Shown piece after piece: positions 1 to 9,516 of a DNA stretch of 64,000 bases. The stretch's first letter is position 1; each line of letters begins with the position of its first letter. The DNA is from Platynereis dumerilii (taxonomy: Eukaryota > Annelida > Polychaeta > Phyllodocida > Nereididae): the NCBI GenBank assembly GCA_026936325.1, contig JAPTHN010000018.1:8017658-8081657 (forward strand), written 5' to 3'. Under the pieces are notes generated by a model that saw only the letters and a list, made by a program, of their open reading frames with translations, was not told the origin of the DNA and ran no database searches. The position numbers and the translations under genes are program-made.

Positions 1-440
1 AAGGATACCAAATTTTTGTGCCCAGAAAGTTATGTTACATCATCAGGGTGGACTCCTCCATTCAGTAAGTTGGAACACATTGATTATCTAGTGCTTTGTT
101 TTTTAAAGCTGCCTTTCAAGTTTGCATTACTGACCGTCCTCTTCATGACTGTTGACAATTTGTTAAGCCTCATTAGTCGATTCTTATTCCAAATTTTCTT
201 GTGAACAGGGTTAGGGATTGAAAAAAAGGGGGCATCAAGCGAATACAAAGATACTGGCCTCTTGCTTGCAAATAATTCGTAAGCCTTTACTGGGAATCTC
301 TCTGAGGCGACCTGAAAAATTTTAGGCTTGAAGGCTCTTGCATTTCCATTGTCTCAATTTGTGTTTCCGTTGCTCCCTCTGTGAATTAAGCGTAGAGTTA
401 TCTTCGATGACCTGATGCTGGGCCAATTGAAATTTTGATC
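1..440. repeat. Dispersed module A, copy 1
   Basis: This stretch (gataccaaatttttgtgccc onward, with 'gggtggactc', 'gattgaaaaa' and 'ctctctgaggc' landmarks) recurs in diverged form at 5020-5290 and 5680-6060 within the same unit. No coding frame with recognisable motifs is seen on either strand. The family is not identified. Equivalents lie at 28006-28445 and 56007-56440. Confidence 0.7.
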
Positions 441-509
441 GATTTTGTAGTTTATTTAGTTGTACAGTTCTTGTAGCACAGTTTCCTGGTCAAGTCTTTG
501 TCATCTTTT

Positions 510-610
510 GAGAGACATCACTGTCTGGACAGTCTAGAGAGCAGTGACATCTCTGCCCTTGTATGTGAGGTTCCACTCCAGGTTTCTGTCATATAAGGTA
601 GAGATATATA
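510..610. repeat. Dispersed module F, copy 1
   Basis: The pattern 'gtctgg-cagtc..gcagtgacatctct.cccttgta.gtgaggtt' recurs at 7715-7810 and 18830-18935. It is one of several short modules shared between distant parts of the unit, so it probably belongs to an old, fragmented element. Non-coding as far as I can see. Confidence 0.55.
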
Positions 611-759
611 GTGCCTATTCTGTGTGGCCGTCACTATTCACATTGAAACGTACCTACAAATATAACACTTAGGAATGTTGCATCCAGTATAATAAACCTC
701 CATTGCTTGTCTTCACATGTATTATGTTAATGATGTACGGAAAAGTAGTGAGGATTGGA

Positions 760-900
760 TAGATCTTTAGAAGGGAACTGTTATTCATCAGAAGCTTGGA
801 CGGAGGATTGACTTATTCTGGTGCAGCTGAAGCACTGCCCTCAGGACGAGGCGATAGATCCTTAAGCGGTTATACATTTTGGTTTTTTCCAGCTGGCTAA
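760..900. repeat. Dispersed module D, copy 1
   Basis: Related to 7135-7310 and 14220-14400 by shared landmarks such as 'gaggattg', 'tctggtgcagctgaa.cactgcc' and 'ttttccagctgg'. In the 14220 copy the minus strand reads as acidic coding sequence next to a gag-like frame, so this is probably a decayed fragment of the same element. From 900 to 1210 I see nothing recognisable. Confidence 0.55.
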
Positions 901-1501
901 CAATTTTACACCTGTTATGAATTCTGTTCTTAAAAACCAAATTAATCATGTCATGAAAAACAGAAGAAACGTCACTTTCAACCCAGGAAAACTCAAATCA
1001 TCATGTGTTTTCACAACGGAAACAAATCTTGAGAACATTTTCTTCATTTTTTTTTTGGAGAATGATACACCATCTCACACAGTGTTAATTTGCATTAGAC
1101 TGTCTGTTATACCAACAATTTTGAATGCACCAGATGTCTACTGGATTTAAGCTAGCTGGCAGTCCAGTTTGTCCAAGTTATCAACTGTGTAGGACTTGAT
1201 TTGACAATGAGACAGACATGACATGACAGACAGACAGACATATAGTTTTTATTCGACCAAAGTAATGCTCTTTTTTTTGACAAGTTAATCACATAACATA
1301 TATATACATATATAAATGGTCTAGGAGGCATACACGTTGGCTGGAGCCGCTTATGTATATGACCCCCTAATAATTACAGATCTATAATAATATTTACAAA
1401 TTTTTGATTTTGCTGCACTACTATTTAGAAAGATAGATATGAGATTTTATAACATATATATGTAAAACAAGTAATTATTTTTTACTAACTTTTAGAAAGA
1501 A

Positions 1502-1539
1502 GAAGAAGAAAAAAAAAAAAATATATATATATATATATA
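1502..1539 (+). repeat. (AAG)n(A)n(TA)n microsatellite in the LINE-A 3' UTR
   Basis: Tract lengths differ among units (1502-1539, 29510-29544, 57503-57542), giving a length marker for each unit. Confidence 0.8.
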
Positions 1540-1635
1540 GGTTACTACATGATGGGAACAATTTAACAACTTATCAATGATAAATCATCTATATTGTCAC
1601 TTAATTAAGTAAAAACAATATGTCATATCAGTGGG

Positions 1636-4434
1636 CTATCTCAATCCACAAATGTAACAATCCTGAATAGTACAATCTGTTGGATAGGCATCTATCCTCA
1701 TCCTTTTTATATAAGAACTCAGACCATTAATACTATGGGTATGCAATTTGTCTAAAATTGCTGGTGGTGCATCATTTACTATTTTGGGTATACGGTTTTT
1801 TATTGAACAGTTGGAAAAACTATAGTTTAGTCGAGGCATGACTAACTTATGTCTGTCTCTGGTAGGGTAGGGATGAATGTCTGACTGCATTTGGAAATTT
1901 AGTTCAAGAAAATATTTTGGGACTTCTCGATTTATGAATTTATGGTAGAATTTCAGTTCTTGCACATATAGAATATCCGAAAGTTTTAGGGCATTCATTC
2001 TTTTGAATAATGGATTAGTATGAGCATTGTACTTACTTTTACTAATAATTCTCATAGACTTTTTCTGAGGTTTGACCAGTTTGGTATGTTTTGGTCCCCA
2101 TAGCAGGATACCATATAGTAACTGGGAGAAAATAAGGGAATTATAAATGATAAGTAGAGTTTCTGATGGTAGGTATGATTTCATGCGGTTCATTACCCCT
2201 AATGTCTTTGCAACTTTCATTTGAACCTTATGAATATGTTCATTCCAAGTCAGACATTCATCCACTGTAATACCTAAAAAGTCAAAAGCTGTCACTCGTT
2301 CCAGTTTGTCACCGTCTAAAAATAAATTCATGTCACTAATAACTTTGTTTTTGGGATGAAAAAGCATATACTTTGTTTTAGAAACATTCAAAGATAACTT
2401 GTTAAGCTTTAACCAAGTACTAAGTTTTTCTAATTCACTGTTTAGTTTTGACTCTTGTATGTTTGACCTATTATTTTTTGAGGATAGCATTGTTAACAAA
2501 GTTGTATCATCAGCATACATAACAAAGCTGAACACATCCGTGGACCTGTCAAAGTCATTCATATAGATAAGAAAGAAGAGGGGGCCTAATATAGAACCCT
2601 GGGGCACTCCTGTTACTATAGGTAGTAGTTCAGATTTAGACTCATCATATTCAACAAATTGTTGTCTGTCTGTTAAGTAAGATTGACATAGTTTGTATGA
2701 GTTTCCTGATATTCCATAATGGCTAAGTTTGCTTAAAAGTATAGAGTGGTCGAGAGTATCAAATGCCTTTGACAGGTCCAAGAATATGTTCAGTGGTGTT
2801 TCTTTCTTTTCTAAGCCATCAATCACTCTATCTATATTTTCAATAACTGCGTATTCTGTATTATGCTTTTCTCTAAATCCATATTGACTCGGAAATAATA
2901 AGCTAAGAGATTCAAAGTGTGTATTCAATTGTTGGTGCATCACTTTTTCAAAAATTTTTGATATTGCCGGCAATACTGAAATTGGGCGATAGTTTCCTAT
3001 AACAGTGTTGTCATCTTTTTTATGAACTGGCACAATTCGTGCAATTTTTAATTTCTGTGGAAACATGCCTGTTTTAATAGATTGGTTTATAATTATCATC
3101 AGAGGGGATGCTATTGTTTCTTTTATATCTTTCAGGAATTTTGTAGAGAGTCCATCTACGCCACGGCTAGTTTTTGTTGGTAGTTTATTAATGATACGAG
3201 AAACATTTTCCTCTGAAATTTCATGAAACTCAAATCTTTGGTGCGTCACATCAGGTAGAAAATTGCGAAAGGTTGTATTACTATTCGGTAGCCTTATTTT
3301 TCTTGCTAAGCTAGGACCTAAATCATTGAAGTACTGGTTAAATTTATTAGCTATATCTTGAGGATTCGATATGTTTTCGCCATTTATCTTGAAGAACTTT
3401 GGTAGGTTTTTCTTATTATTGGTTTGATTAATTAACTCTTTTATAGTGATCCAGGTATTTTTTATGTCTTTTTTAAAAGTTCTGAATTTATCATTGTAAT
3501 ACTTTTGTTTGGCGGATCTAATACTTGTCTTTAATATCTTATTGAAAGTTGCAAGGTTAATCTGCAAGGTGCCATGGGATGGAGAGTCTCTAGGAGTCTT
3601 TTTTAGTTTAATATAAAGCTTATCACGGAATTTTATTGAGTTCAGTATGCCTCTTGTTATCCATTTGTTGTTTTTATGCTTATATTTATTGAATCGTACT
3701 CTTTTCAGAGGAAAATGTTTCTCTTTCAGATCTTTCAGGATATCATCCAAAATGTTATAATTTTCATCAGCTGTCTCCTTTGTCAGTTGGACATTAAAAT
3801 CATAGGAGGCAAGATCAGCCTTGAATTTTCTTACAGAATCATCATCATAACGCTGCAGATTTACATATTTGGGAGTTCTTTTAGATCTTTTTAAATAGTC
3901 AAAGCAAACAAAGTATGGCTGGTGATCAGATAGGTTATTTGTGAGTATTCCACAAGTTGTTTTTGAGAAATCTTTGGATAACTTGCAGAATGCATTATCA
4001 ATAAGAGTAGCACTATTTCTTGAAATTCTGGTAGGCAGCGTTATCTTAGGAATTAAGCTATGTGAAATCATAGATTCAAAAAAATCATTACATTTTGTTC
4101 TATCTTTCAGCTTCAGTAAGTCAATATTAAAATCTCCAAAAAAAGCAATGTTTGCTGTGTTTTGATGAAACTGATCATAGAGTAAATTAAATTCATTAAT
4201 AAATTCATCATAATCTGCATTTGTTTCTTTTGGAAGTCTATAAACATTACCCAGTACAATCTTCGTGTTTGAGTGACTGTCAACCAGAATTTCAAGAATT
4301 TGATGTTCCCAGGATAGGTGATTTTCAGTATTAATAGATAGGTCTTTATATTGATAACCACATTTTAAGTAGACAGCTAAACCTCCATGTAAGCTACATG
4401 TTCTCGTTCTACTAATTAAATTATATCCCTCCAT
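1636..4434 (-). CDS. LINE-A ORF2: endonuclease/reverse transcriptase, 932 codons, unit 1
   Basis: This open frame encodes the nicking and copying enzyme of a non-LTR retrotransposon. An exonuclease-endonuclease-phosphatase domain spans about residues 1-180, with GDFN at 100-103 and SDH at 169-171. The RT follows: NYRPIS at 481-486, the first catalytic Asp in FLDLSKAFDT (551-560), GVPQGS (609-614) and YADD (640-643). The C-terminus holds three Cys in CTIQDCYIC. The start used is an ATG, but the frame is open for about 29 codons upstream, and the first ~40 residues of a normal endonuclease (the WN/N motif) are absent. A stop of ORF1 lies two bases upstream of the ATG. The enzyme is thus probably inactive for nicking although the frame is intact. 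Confidence 0.93.
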   Translation of the reverse strand: MEGYNLISRTRTCSLHGGLAVYLKCGYQYKDLSINTENHLSWEHQILEILVDSHSNTKIVLGNVYRLPKETNADYDEFINEFNLLYDQFHQNTANIAFFGDFNIDLLKLKDRTKCNDFFESMISHSLIPKITLPTRISRNSATLIDNAFCKLSKDFSKTTCGILTNNLSDHQPYFVCFDYLKRSKRTPKYVNLQRYDDDSVRKFKADLASYDFNVQLTKETADENYNILDDILKDLKEKHFPLKRVRFNKYKHKNNKWITRGILNSIKFRDKLYIKLKKTPRDSPSHGTLQINLATFNKILKTSIRSAKQKYYNDKFRTFKKDIKNTWITIKELINQTNNKKNLPKFFKINGENISNPQDIANKFNQYFNDLGPSLARKIRLPNSNTTFRNFLPDVTHQRFEFHEISEENVSRIINKLPTKTSRGVDGLSTKFLKDIKETIASPLMIIINQSIKTGMFPQKLKIARIVPVHKKDDNTVIGNYRPISVLPAISKIFEKVMHQQLNTHFESLSLLFPSQYGFREKHNTEYAVIENIDRVIDGLEKKETPLNIFLDLSKAFDTLDHSILLSKLSHYGISGNSYKLCQSYLTDRQQFVEYDESKSELLPIVTGVPQGSILGPLFFLIYMNDFDRSTDVFSFVMYADDTTLLTMLSSKNNRSNIQESKLNSELEKLSTWLKLNKLSLNVSKTKYMLFHPKNKVISDMNLFLDGDKLERVTAFDFLGITVDECLTWNEHIHKVQMKVAKTLGVMNRMKSYLPSETLLIIYNSLIFSQLLYGILLWGPKHTKLVKPQKKSMRIISKSKYNAHTNPLFKRMNALKLSDILYVQELKFYHKFINREVPKYFLELNFQMQSDIHPYPTRDRHKLVMPRLNYSFSNCSIKNRIPKIVNDAPPAILDKLHTHSINGLSSYIKRMRIDAYPTDCTIQDCYICGLR

Positions 4435-4436
4435 AT

Positions 4437-4619
4437 TTAGGGCCTGTCGACCTGAATTGTGGCTTTCATGTTTATATATTTTTCCCTTTTCAAGACAGGA
4501 AATAACTTGGATCTTCGCCTGTTAATTTCATTTGTGAATTGGTCTTTCAGAAAGTAATTGCTTCCATTTAGGTAGAAACATGCTGCCCACATGTTGATTG
4601 CTGGTCTATTTTTTTTATC
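4437..4619 (-). pseudogene. LINE-A ORF1 C-terminal remnant, unit 1
   Basis: A 60-codon open stretch ends at TAA just before the ORF2 ATG. It contains 'LKDQFTNEINRRRSKLFPVL' followed by 'ATIQVDRP', matching the usual C-terminal pattern of LINE ORF1 proteins in invertebrates (DQFPxEIxxRRKxLxPxxK...VDxL). The RRM-like and coiled-coil parts upstream are missing, and the sequence beyond 4620 changes frame and soon enters an unrelated module. The direct abutment to a truncated endonuclease suggests an internal deletion that removed the end of ORF1 and the start of ORF2. Equivalent remnants are at 32442-32624 and 60440-60622. Confidence 0.7.
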
Positions 4620-4639
4620 AATGTTTTGTCACAGCTTTC

Positions 4640-5019
4640 AATCATTATAGCAGCTTTTTCGGAGTTTTATCGAGCTGTCATCAAAGTCGATTCCAGCTCT
4701 TGCTGGCCCATGTTGACCAACTATTTCAATCATCCTTCGCTTCATTGCTGTGCCTCTTCGAGTCCTAATTAGCCTACCAAGTGCATAAATGCAGGACGTA
4801 AAGCCCCAATCATCCATCCAGCCATCTTTTCACGCAAAGTGATCGGGAATAATATTCCTTACTTGATCTTGGTATTTCATGATATATATTATGCTGAATC
4901 TTCTTCTTTACTTCAATGTAACTAGCACAAAAAAATCCCACCCAATAATTTTCTTCGTCATGTTTTGTTTGTAATTTTCGAAACAAACAAAACCCTTTCC
5001 ACTAGCAGTGGAGTAAAGT
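4640..5019. repeat. Dispersed modules G and H, copy 1
   Basis: Module G (4740-4830, 'cctaattagcct..caagtgcataaatgcagg..taaagccccaatcat') recurs at 8085-8160, 15040-15130 and 19000-19090. Module H (4855-4960, 'ccttacttgatctt...gctgaatcttcttctttac') recurs at 19385-19500. On the minus strand 4640-4790 reads as basic coding sequence (MKRRMIEIVGQHGPARAGI), which I do not recognise. These look like pieces of one old element. Confidence 0.55.
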
Positions 5020-5290
5020 TTTATTCAAAGATGACACATTTTTGTTCCCAGAAAGTTATGGTACATCATTAGGGTGGACTCCTCCGTGCAGTAAGTTGGT
5101 ACACATAGTTTCTAGTGCTATGATTTGTGAACCTGCCTTTCAAGCCTGTATTACTGGCAGTTCTCTTCATTATTGTTAACAAATTGTACAGCCCCATCGG
5201 TTTATTCTTAAATACGAAATTTAGTTGTTAACAAATTAGGGATTGGCGATGACAAAAAGTGGGCATCATGTAAATTTGTAGTTTCCAGCA
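5020..5290. repeat. Dispersed module A, copy 2 (diverged)
   Basis: The stretch repeats the landmarks of 1-230 ('cccagaaagttatg.tacatcat.agggtggactcctcc', 'gtaagttgg.acaca') with many changes. From 5290 to 5680 I see only AT-rich unique sequence without motifs. Confidence 0.65.
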
Positions 5291-5679
5291 TCTCTTGATT
5301 GAATTTGTTCAGACAACATAATTTAATTCACTGTTACAAAATTATTATCATGAATTCAGAATTCAATCACTTGATATTTCTGGTGTCTAACACAAATTCG
5401 GGAAAGTTTGACACAGTGCAGTCTGGGGAATTGTGACTATGATAAGGGGAATTTTGCAAGTTCTTTCCTTTTCTGATACCATACTGTTTCCAGTGTCTTA
5501 TTCCACTTTCACTACCAACATTTTCTAGAAAAAAAAATTAGCCTTTTTGCAGTACAAACAGTGGTTTTAATAATTTGAGTACTTAAAATGTGCTATTTTT
5601 GTGCTCTGGGATAGCAATGGGCTAAATATGAGTCAGACAATTGCACTGTAGAAGCTTTCTGTAATGATATAGTGCGAGA

Positions 5680-6060
5680 CAAGTCCTTCTGCTTTTGCAT
5701 GTTGGCAGTTCCGTAACTATTCAAGGATACCAAATTTTTGTGCCCAGAAAGTTGTGCCACATCATCAGGGTGGACTCTTCCATCCAGTTAGTTGGGACAC
5801 ATTGATTTTCTGGCCATTCTCTTCATGATTTTTTGACCATTGGTTAAGCCTCATTAGTCGGTTCTTATACCAACTTTTATTGTGAACAAGATTAGGGATT
5901 GAAAAAAGGGGGGCGTCCTGTAAATTCATGGATACAGGCCTGTTGCTTGCAAATAATTCATAGGCCTTTACTTGGCATCTCTCTGAGGCAACCTGAAAAA
6001 AAATTTGCTTGAAGGATATTGAGTTTCCATTGGCCCCATTTTTGTTGCTGTCTCTGTCAA
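5680..6060. repeat. Dispersed module A, copy 3
   Basis: Starts 'acaagtccttctgcttttgc' exactly as the sequence leading into each unit start (27962, 55963) and continues through the module A landmarks to 'ctctctgaggcaacctgaaa'. It is therefore closer to the unit-start copy than the one at 5020. Equivalents: 33685-34065 and 61683-62065. Confidence 0.7.
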
Positions 6061-6129
6061 TTCAACAACAGAGTCATTGCCATTTTCCCGCCTTTTTGGA
6101 TCAATGTCCCCCTATTTTAATTAAATGTT

Positions 6130-6310
6130 TTGTTTTACTTTCTTGTACCCTTCTACACCGAAAGCGTTTTTGAATGCTGGGCCTCACAGAATGTTGAAGT
6201 CTTGAAAATGCTTGCCATTATCTTGTCCAAATTGTCTCATTACTCCCCTGACCTCAGCCTTCTTTGGCAGATTTCCTAATTCACTTTGCATCGAGGTTTT
6301 CTTTTTTGAC
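6130..6310 (-). other. Coding fossil of unknown family
   Basis: The minus strand holds an open stretch containing 'GNLPKKAEVRGVMRQFGQD' and, after a stop, 'AFKNAFGVEGYKKVKQN'. The composition is protein-like, not random, but I do not recognise the family. It sits beside the recombinase-like fossil at 6480-6728 in the same orientation, so both may come from one old element. Equivalents: 34135-34315 and 62135-62315. Confidence 0.35.
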
Positions 6311-6479
6311 AACAGCACTCATCAGGCTTGGTCAGCTTGAAGAGGGGGTCTCTTTTAGGAAACAATTCACTATACTGGGCTGTGAAAATGAATGTATTTG
6401 GCAACTGACAAACATTGTTATTTAGTGGTTAATTTTGGGGCTACAATGACATGACGTCACAAATCTATTGTAGAATTTA

Positions 6480-6728
6480 TCATTTAGTCTTGACATTAAT
6501 TGAACTTCTGAAGAGCTTCCAAATAACTTCAATGGAGTCGATAATGTCCTGTCCAATAAGGCGAAGAGATCCAGGTTCTTCCCTTAACATCTTCATCGGG
6601 TGGCATCGGTCGGATCTGGAAGGTAAATATAAAATTTGATCTGTACCAGGATTATACACCTGTTGACTCACAATAAGTTTCATGAACTTACTAAAGTATG
6701 CAAACTCGCCAAAGCCTGGTAGGCCCAC
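6480..6728 (-). mobile_element. Tyrosine-recombinase-type element fossil, diverged copy, unit 1
   Basis: An open frame of 82 codons includes 'YLPSRSDRCHPM' and 'DIIDSIEVIWKLFRSS', the same two motifs found at 27432-27656 and 27283-27501. Those resemble the linker and recombinase N-terminal region of tyrosine-recombinase retroelements (DIRS/Ngaro order) or Cryptons. The region 6740-6860 ('catcacaactcctgccttct' to 'gcaaaatttcgatctcc') is likewise shared with 27710-27830. It is a broken fossil. Equivalents: 34485-34733 and 62483-62731. Confidence 0.4.
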
Positions 6729-6889
6729 TTTCGTACAACCATCACAACTCCTGCCTTCTCCAAATGGATCTCGTGCAAAACAAAAATACTTACATTATCA
6801 TTGAGCCAAGCACTTGGTTTTCGCAAAATTTCGATCTCCCTTTTGCTTAAATTTTCAAAGCAATTTCCAATTTGAGAAAGTTCTCATTT

Positions 6890-7480
6890 GTGACAGTTTC
6901 TTTCATGCCAACTTTACAGCTTTCCAGCCTGGTGCACGCCCCTAATTTCTTTACCAGGTTTATCTTGGGAGCCGCATTCCCTCCGGGAATAGGCAGGACT
7001 CTTATGCAGGTTGAATCTGTTGGTCAGAAAACTGCTCACCGTGCAGATTGGTCACAACTTTCCATCCTGACCTAGTTGACCTTCATAACCCAAAAGGATG
7101 CAGGGTCGTTAAGTAACCCGCCCCACCTCACCTCGGTTTGTCAGCAGCAAGTGGTCTTCCAATAGTGATTCCTGGCAAGAGCTGACACTCATCAGCTTGG
7201 AGAGAGGATTGTCCTCTTCTGATTGAGCTGGAGCACTGCCTTCGAGAGGAGACCGTATATCCTTTCATGGTTTTCCATTTTATACCTTTCCTGCTTGGTG
7301 ACATGATGACTTTCCTTGGTCAAAACTTGCCCAGCTGGACAACTTTTCGACATACTCATCAAGATTCTAGCCTGATGCTATGCAGTCATGCAGCGGATCA
7401 TGGGGTTCTTTGTCTTGCATGCAAGGCCATACCAATGAATCATTCCTCTGCTTTTGCAAATTCCTGTTGATACCAATGGT
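6890..7480 (-). mobile_element. Gag-like LTR-type element fossil, first copy, unit 1
   Basis: This stretch is related to the gag-like region at 14220-14760 through modules D (7135-7310) and E (7325-7470), and to 9965-10090 through a basic minus-strand segment containing KPGKEIRG. It is a broken piece of an old retroelement, probably Gypsy-type. Equivalents: 34895-35485 and 62893-63480. Confidence 0.4.
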
Positions 7481-8268
7481 AATCACAATTGAATACTGGA
7501 TTCATGACTCGATTTGCTGTCCAAATCAACTTCTTTACCAGTGGTAAGCAATAAGTGATTTGATGGCAAGTGCTTCGGAGGCTTCATGTGGAATTCAGAT
7601 CATCTTCTCGTTGTATAACATGGCAGTGCATCACCCATCTGGATTTTGTAGTGTATAAGCTTCCAGTTTTTCTCAGCTGAGTTACCATGTCAGGTCTCTT
7701 TCATCTCTCTTTAGAGTCATCCCTGTCTGGCAGTCGCGAAGGCAGTTATATCTCTTCCCTTGTAGGTCAGTTTCCATGTGAAGTCTGTGTCATGTGCAAT
7801 GTGAGATTTTGTGTTTAGTCACTCATCTTTGTATGCCATTGCTATAAATTATCTGTCAAAAAATATGGTAGTCTTCCCAAAGTTCACCAAAACTTGAACT
7901 CAAGGGTGTCTCTTTATTTGATTTTGCTTTGGAAATAAGTTATAACTTTTAGCTATCAACATATATACCGCCAAATAGTAGGTTTGTCAGTCAGTAATTG
8001 ATAAAGGTCAAATTTCCTTAAGTAAATGTAGCTGAATCGCTTCCTGCAATCATTCTGCACCTTATGGCTGTGTCCACTGTCCACATTTCATCCTATTTGG
8101 TCTTCTATGTGCATCAATACAGGATTAAAGCCCCAATCATCCTTTACTCATATGAGTGAGAAATCATTGCTGTGACCAGGGTTGGGTACAATTACTTTAA
8201 TCAAGTGTGCTTATCAAATTTCTTGTCCTGCTTATAGAGTTAATATATAATGCCGGTGTGGTAGTTGA
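7480..8268. repeat. Dispersed modules F and G with unique spacer
   Basis: Module F (7715-7810) and module G (8085-8160) lie here in the same relative order as near 18830-19090. Between and around them I see no coding frame or motif. Equivalents: 35485-36273 and 63475-64000 (cut). Confidence 0.5.
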
Positions 8269-8944
8269 GAGTGTCCCAGTACAGAGTGTCCTTTGGACAC
8301 ATTTTCCCAGGAAAGACTGTCCTCTGGACACAATTTCCTGGAAATGAGTGTCCCTGGACAGTTTTTCCTGGGAAATTCTGTCCAGTGGACATTGGTTCCT
8401 TAGTTATGGTTGTCCGTCTTAGGGATTAATGTCCCATGGAAAAAAGAAAATAATTTTTATGTCCTGGTTTCAAATGTCCCACCAAAATGTCCAGGATAAT
8501 ATATCCTAGGTATGGAAGTCCTGGACATTATTTCCTAGGTTAAGCAGTCCTGGACATTATATACCAGTAATAATTGTCCAATGAAGGACAAATATTCCTG
8601 GTGTTTGTAGTCCTGGACACTTTATCTTGGTTCTGGATATAACAAAAATGTCCTTTGCTGGACAAATATTCCTAGTTTTGCTGGTCCTGGCCACAATATC
8701 CTAGCTATGGATGTCCACTGTCCAGGGCGCTATATCCTGGTAACACAGGTCCTTCATAGGACCAATATTTCCTGGTTTTGCATGTCCCGGACATTACTTT
8801 CCAGTTTTACAAGTCCTGAGCAAACTATCCTAGTAAAATAAGTCATTTACAGAACCTTTTTTCCGATAACTGGTAGGCCTTGACAATGGCCAGTGGACAT
8901 TTGTTCCTTAGTTATCATTGTCCACTTTAGGGATTAATGTCCCT
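8269..8944. repeat. Left minisatellite arm of FB1
   Basis: Roughly two dozen degenerate units carry TGTCC, GGACA, TCCTGG or CCTAGG at a spacing of about 28-31 bp. A longer block ('ggacatt.gttccttagttat...ttagggattaatgtcc') occurs twice, at about 8371-8432 and 8896-8942, bracketing most of the array. Equivalent: 36274-36949. Confidence 0.8.
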
Positions 8945-9360
8945 CGCTTGCCAGTCATTAATCACCAGCAAGGCCCTCCAAAAAAAAGTCATTGTATGAT
9001 TATCGAAAAGTTGATGTCCCTACCATAGGGTGGAGCCATCCATATCCAGCTAGTTATTCAAAGTGATAAGTATTTTTGCATTCATCGTCACATTTCAACT
9101 TTATGAATATCTCACAAATAAATACAACATATTCATACCTTGTAATTATTAAGGCATGCTCTCCTTATGTTTATTTTCACATTCAGTGACAACCCTTCAG
9201 GTATGTCTTTGTAGACAGATATTGTCTGACATGGAGAAGATCCATCGTATGCCAAGTCAATAATGACTGGAACTGAGACTCAGACTGAAATCCAAGATTA
9301 GCAACCCAAATATTCATTGTAGCATGACCATAATCATTTACATATCAATTACATAAAAAC

Positions 9361-9433
9361 AGTCGGAGGCAGGACTTGAACCTGCAATGTTCTGAATTGA
9401 AGTCTGATCACTAGACCACTATGCTATGGGGGA
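9361..9433 (-). tRNA. tRNA-like sequence (probable pseudo-tRNA or SINE head), unit 1
   Basis: Read on the minus strand this 73-base segment has an A box (TAGCATAGTGG) and a perfect B box (GGTTCAAGTCC). The T arm pairs GCAGG with CCTGC around TTCAAGT. The anticodon arm pairs TCAGA with TCAGA with one mismatch around the loop CTTCAAT, which would give a UCA anticodon. The acceptor stem (TCCCCCA against CTCCGAC) and the D stem do not pair. It is therefore a decayed tRNA or the head of a tRNA-derived SINE, not a working tRNA gene. Confidence 0.6.
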
Positions 9434-9516
9434 AGGCTGCCCAAGCTGGTGATCCCAAGCTTGGTCTTTTGATTACAGTACATCAGTTCTATTAATAGCT
9501 ACGGTCATAAATACAG

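Larger units (their letters stand above)
1211..4640 (-). mobile_element. LINE-A, 5'-truncated/internally rearranged non-LTR retrotransposon, unit 1
   Basis: On the minus strand the element runs from an ORF1 remnant (near 4619) through an endonuclease/RT frame to a 3' UTR ending in AATAAAAACTATAT followed by a (TGTC)n-like tail at 1211-1240. The 3' UTR also contains an (A)n(TA)n tract read on the plus strand at 1508-1539. The RT type (YADD, GVPQGS) and apurinic-type endonuclease place it in the CR1/Jockey group in a broad sense; the exact clade is not resolved. Its left flank merges into module G at about 4740. Confidence 0.9.

Noticed and set aside
8320-8340. STAT-like (TTCCTGGAA) or p53-like sites in the FB1 arm
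   Set aside because: The motif arises from the repeat consensus and there is no independent evidence of binding.
8269-8944. CRISPR-like array
   Set aside because: Repeats and spacers are both degenerate, spacing varies, there are no cas genes, and the context is eukaryotic; it is a minisatellite.
9361-9433. A functional tRNA gene
   Set aside because: Acceptor and D stems do not pair, and a UCA anticodon fits no standard cytosolic tRNA.
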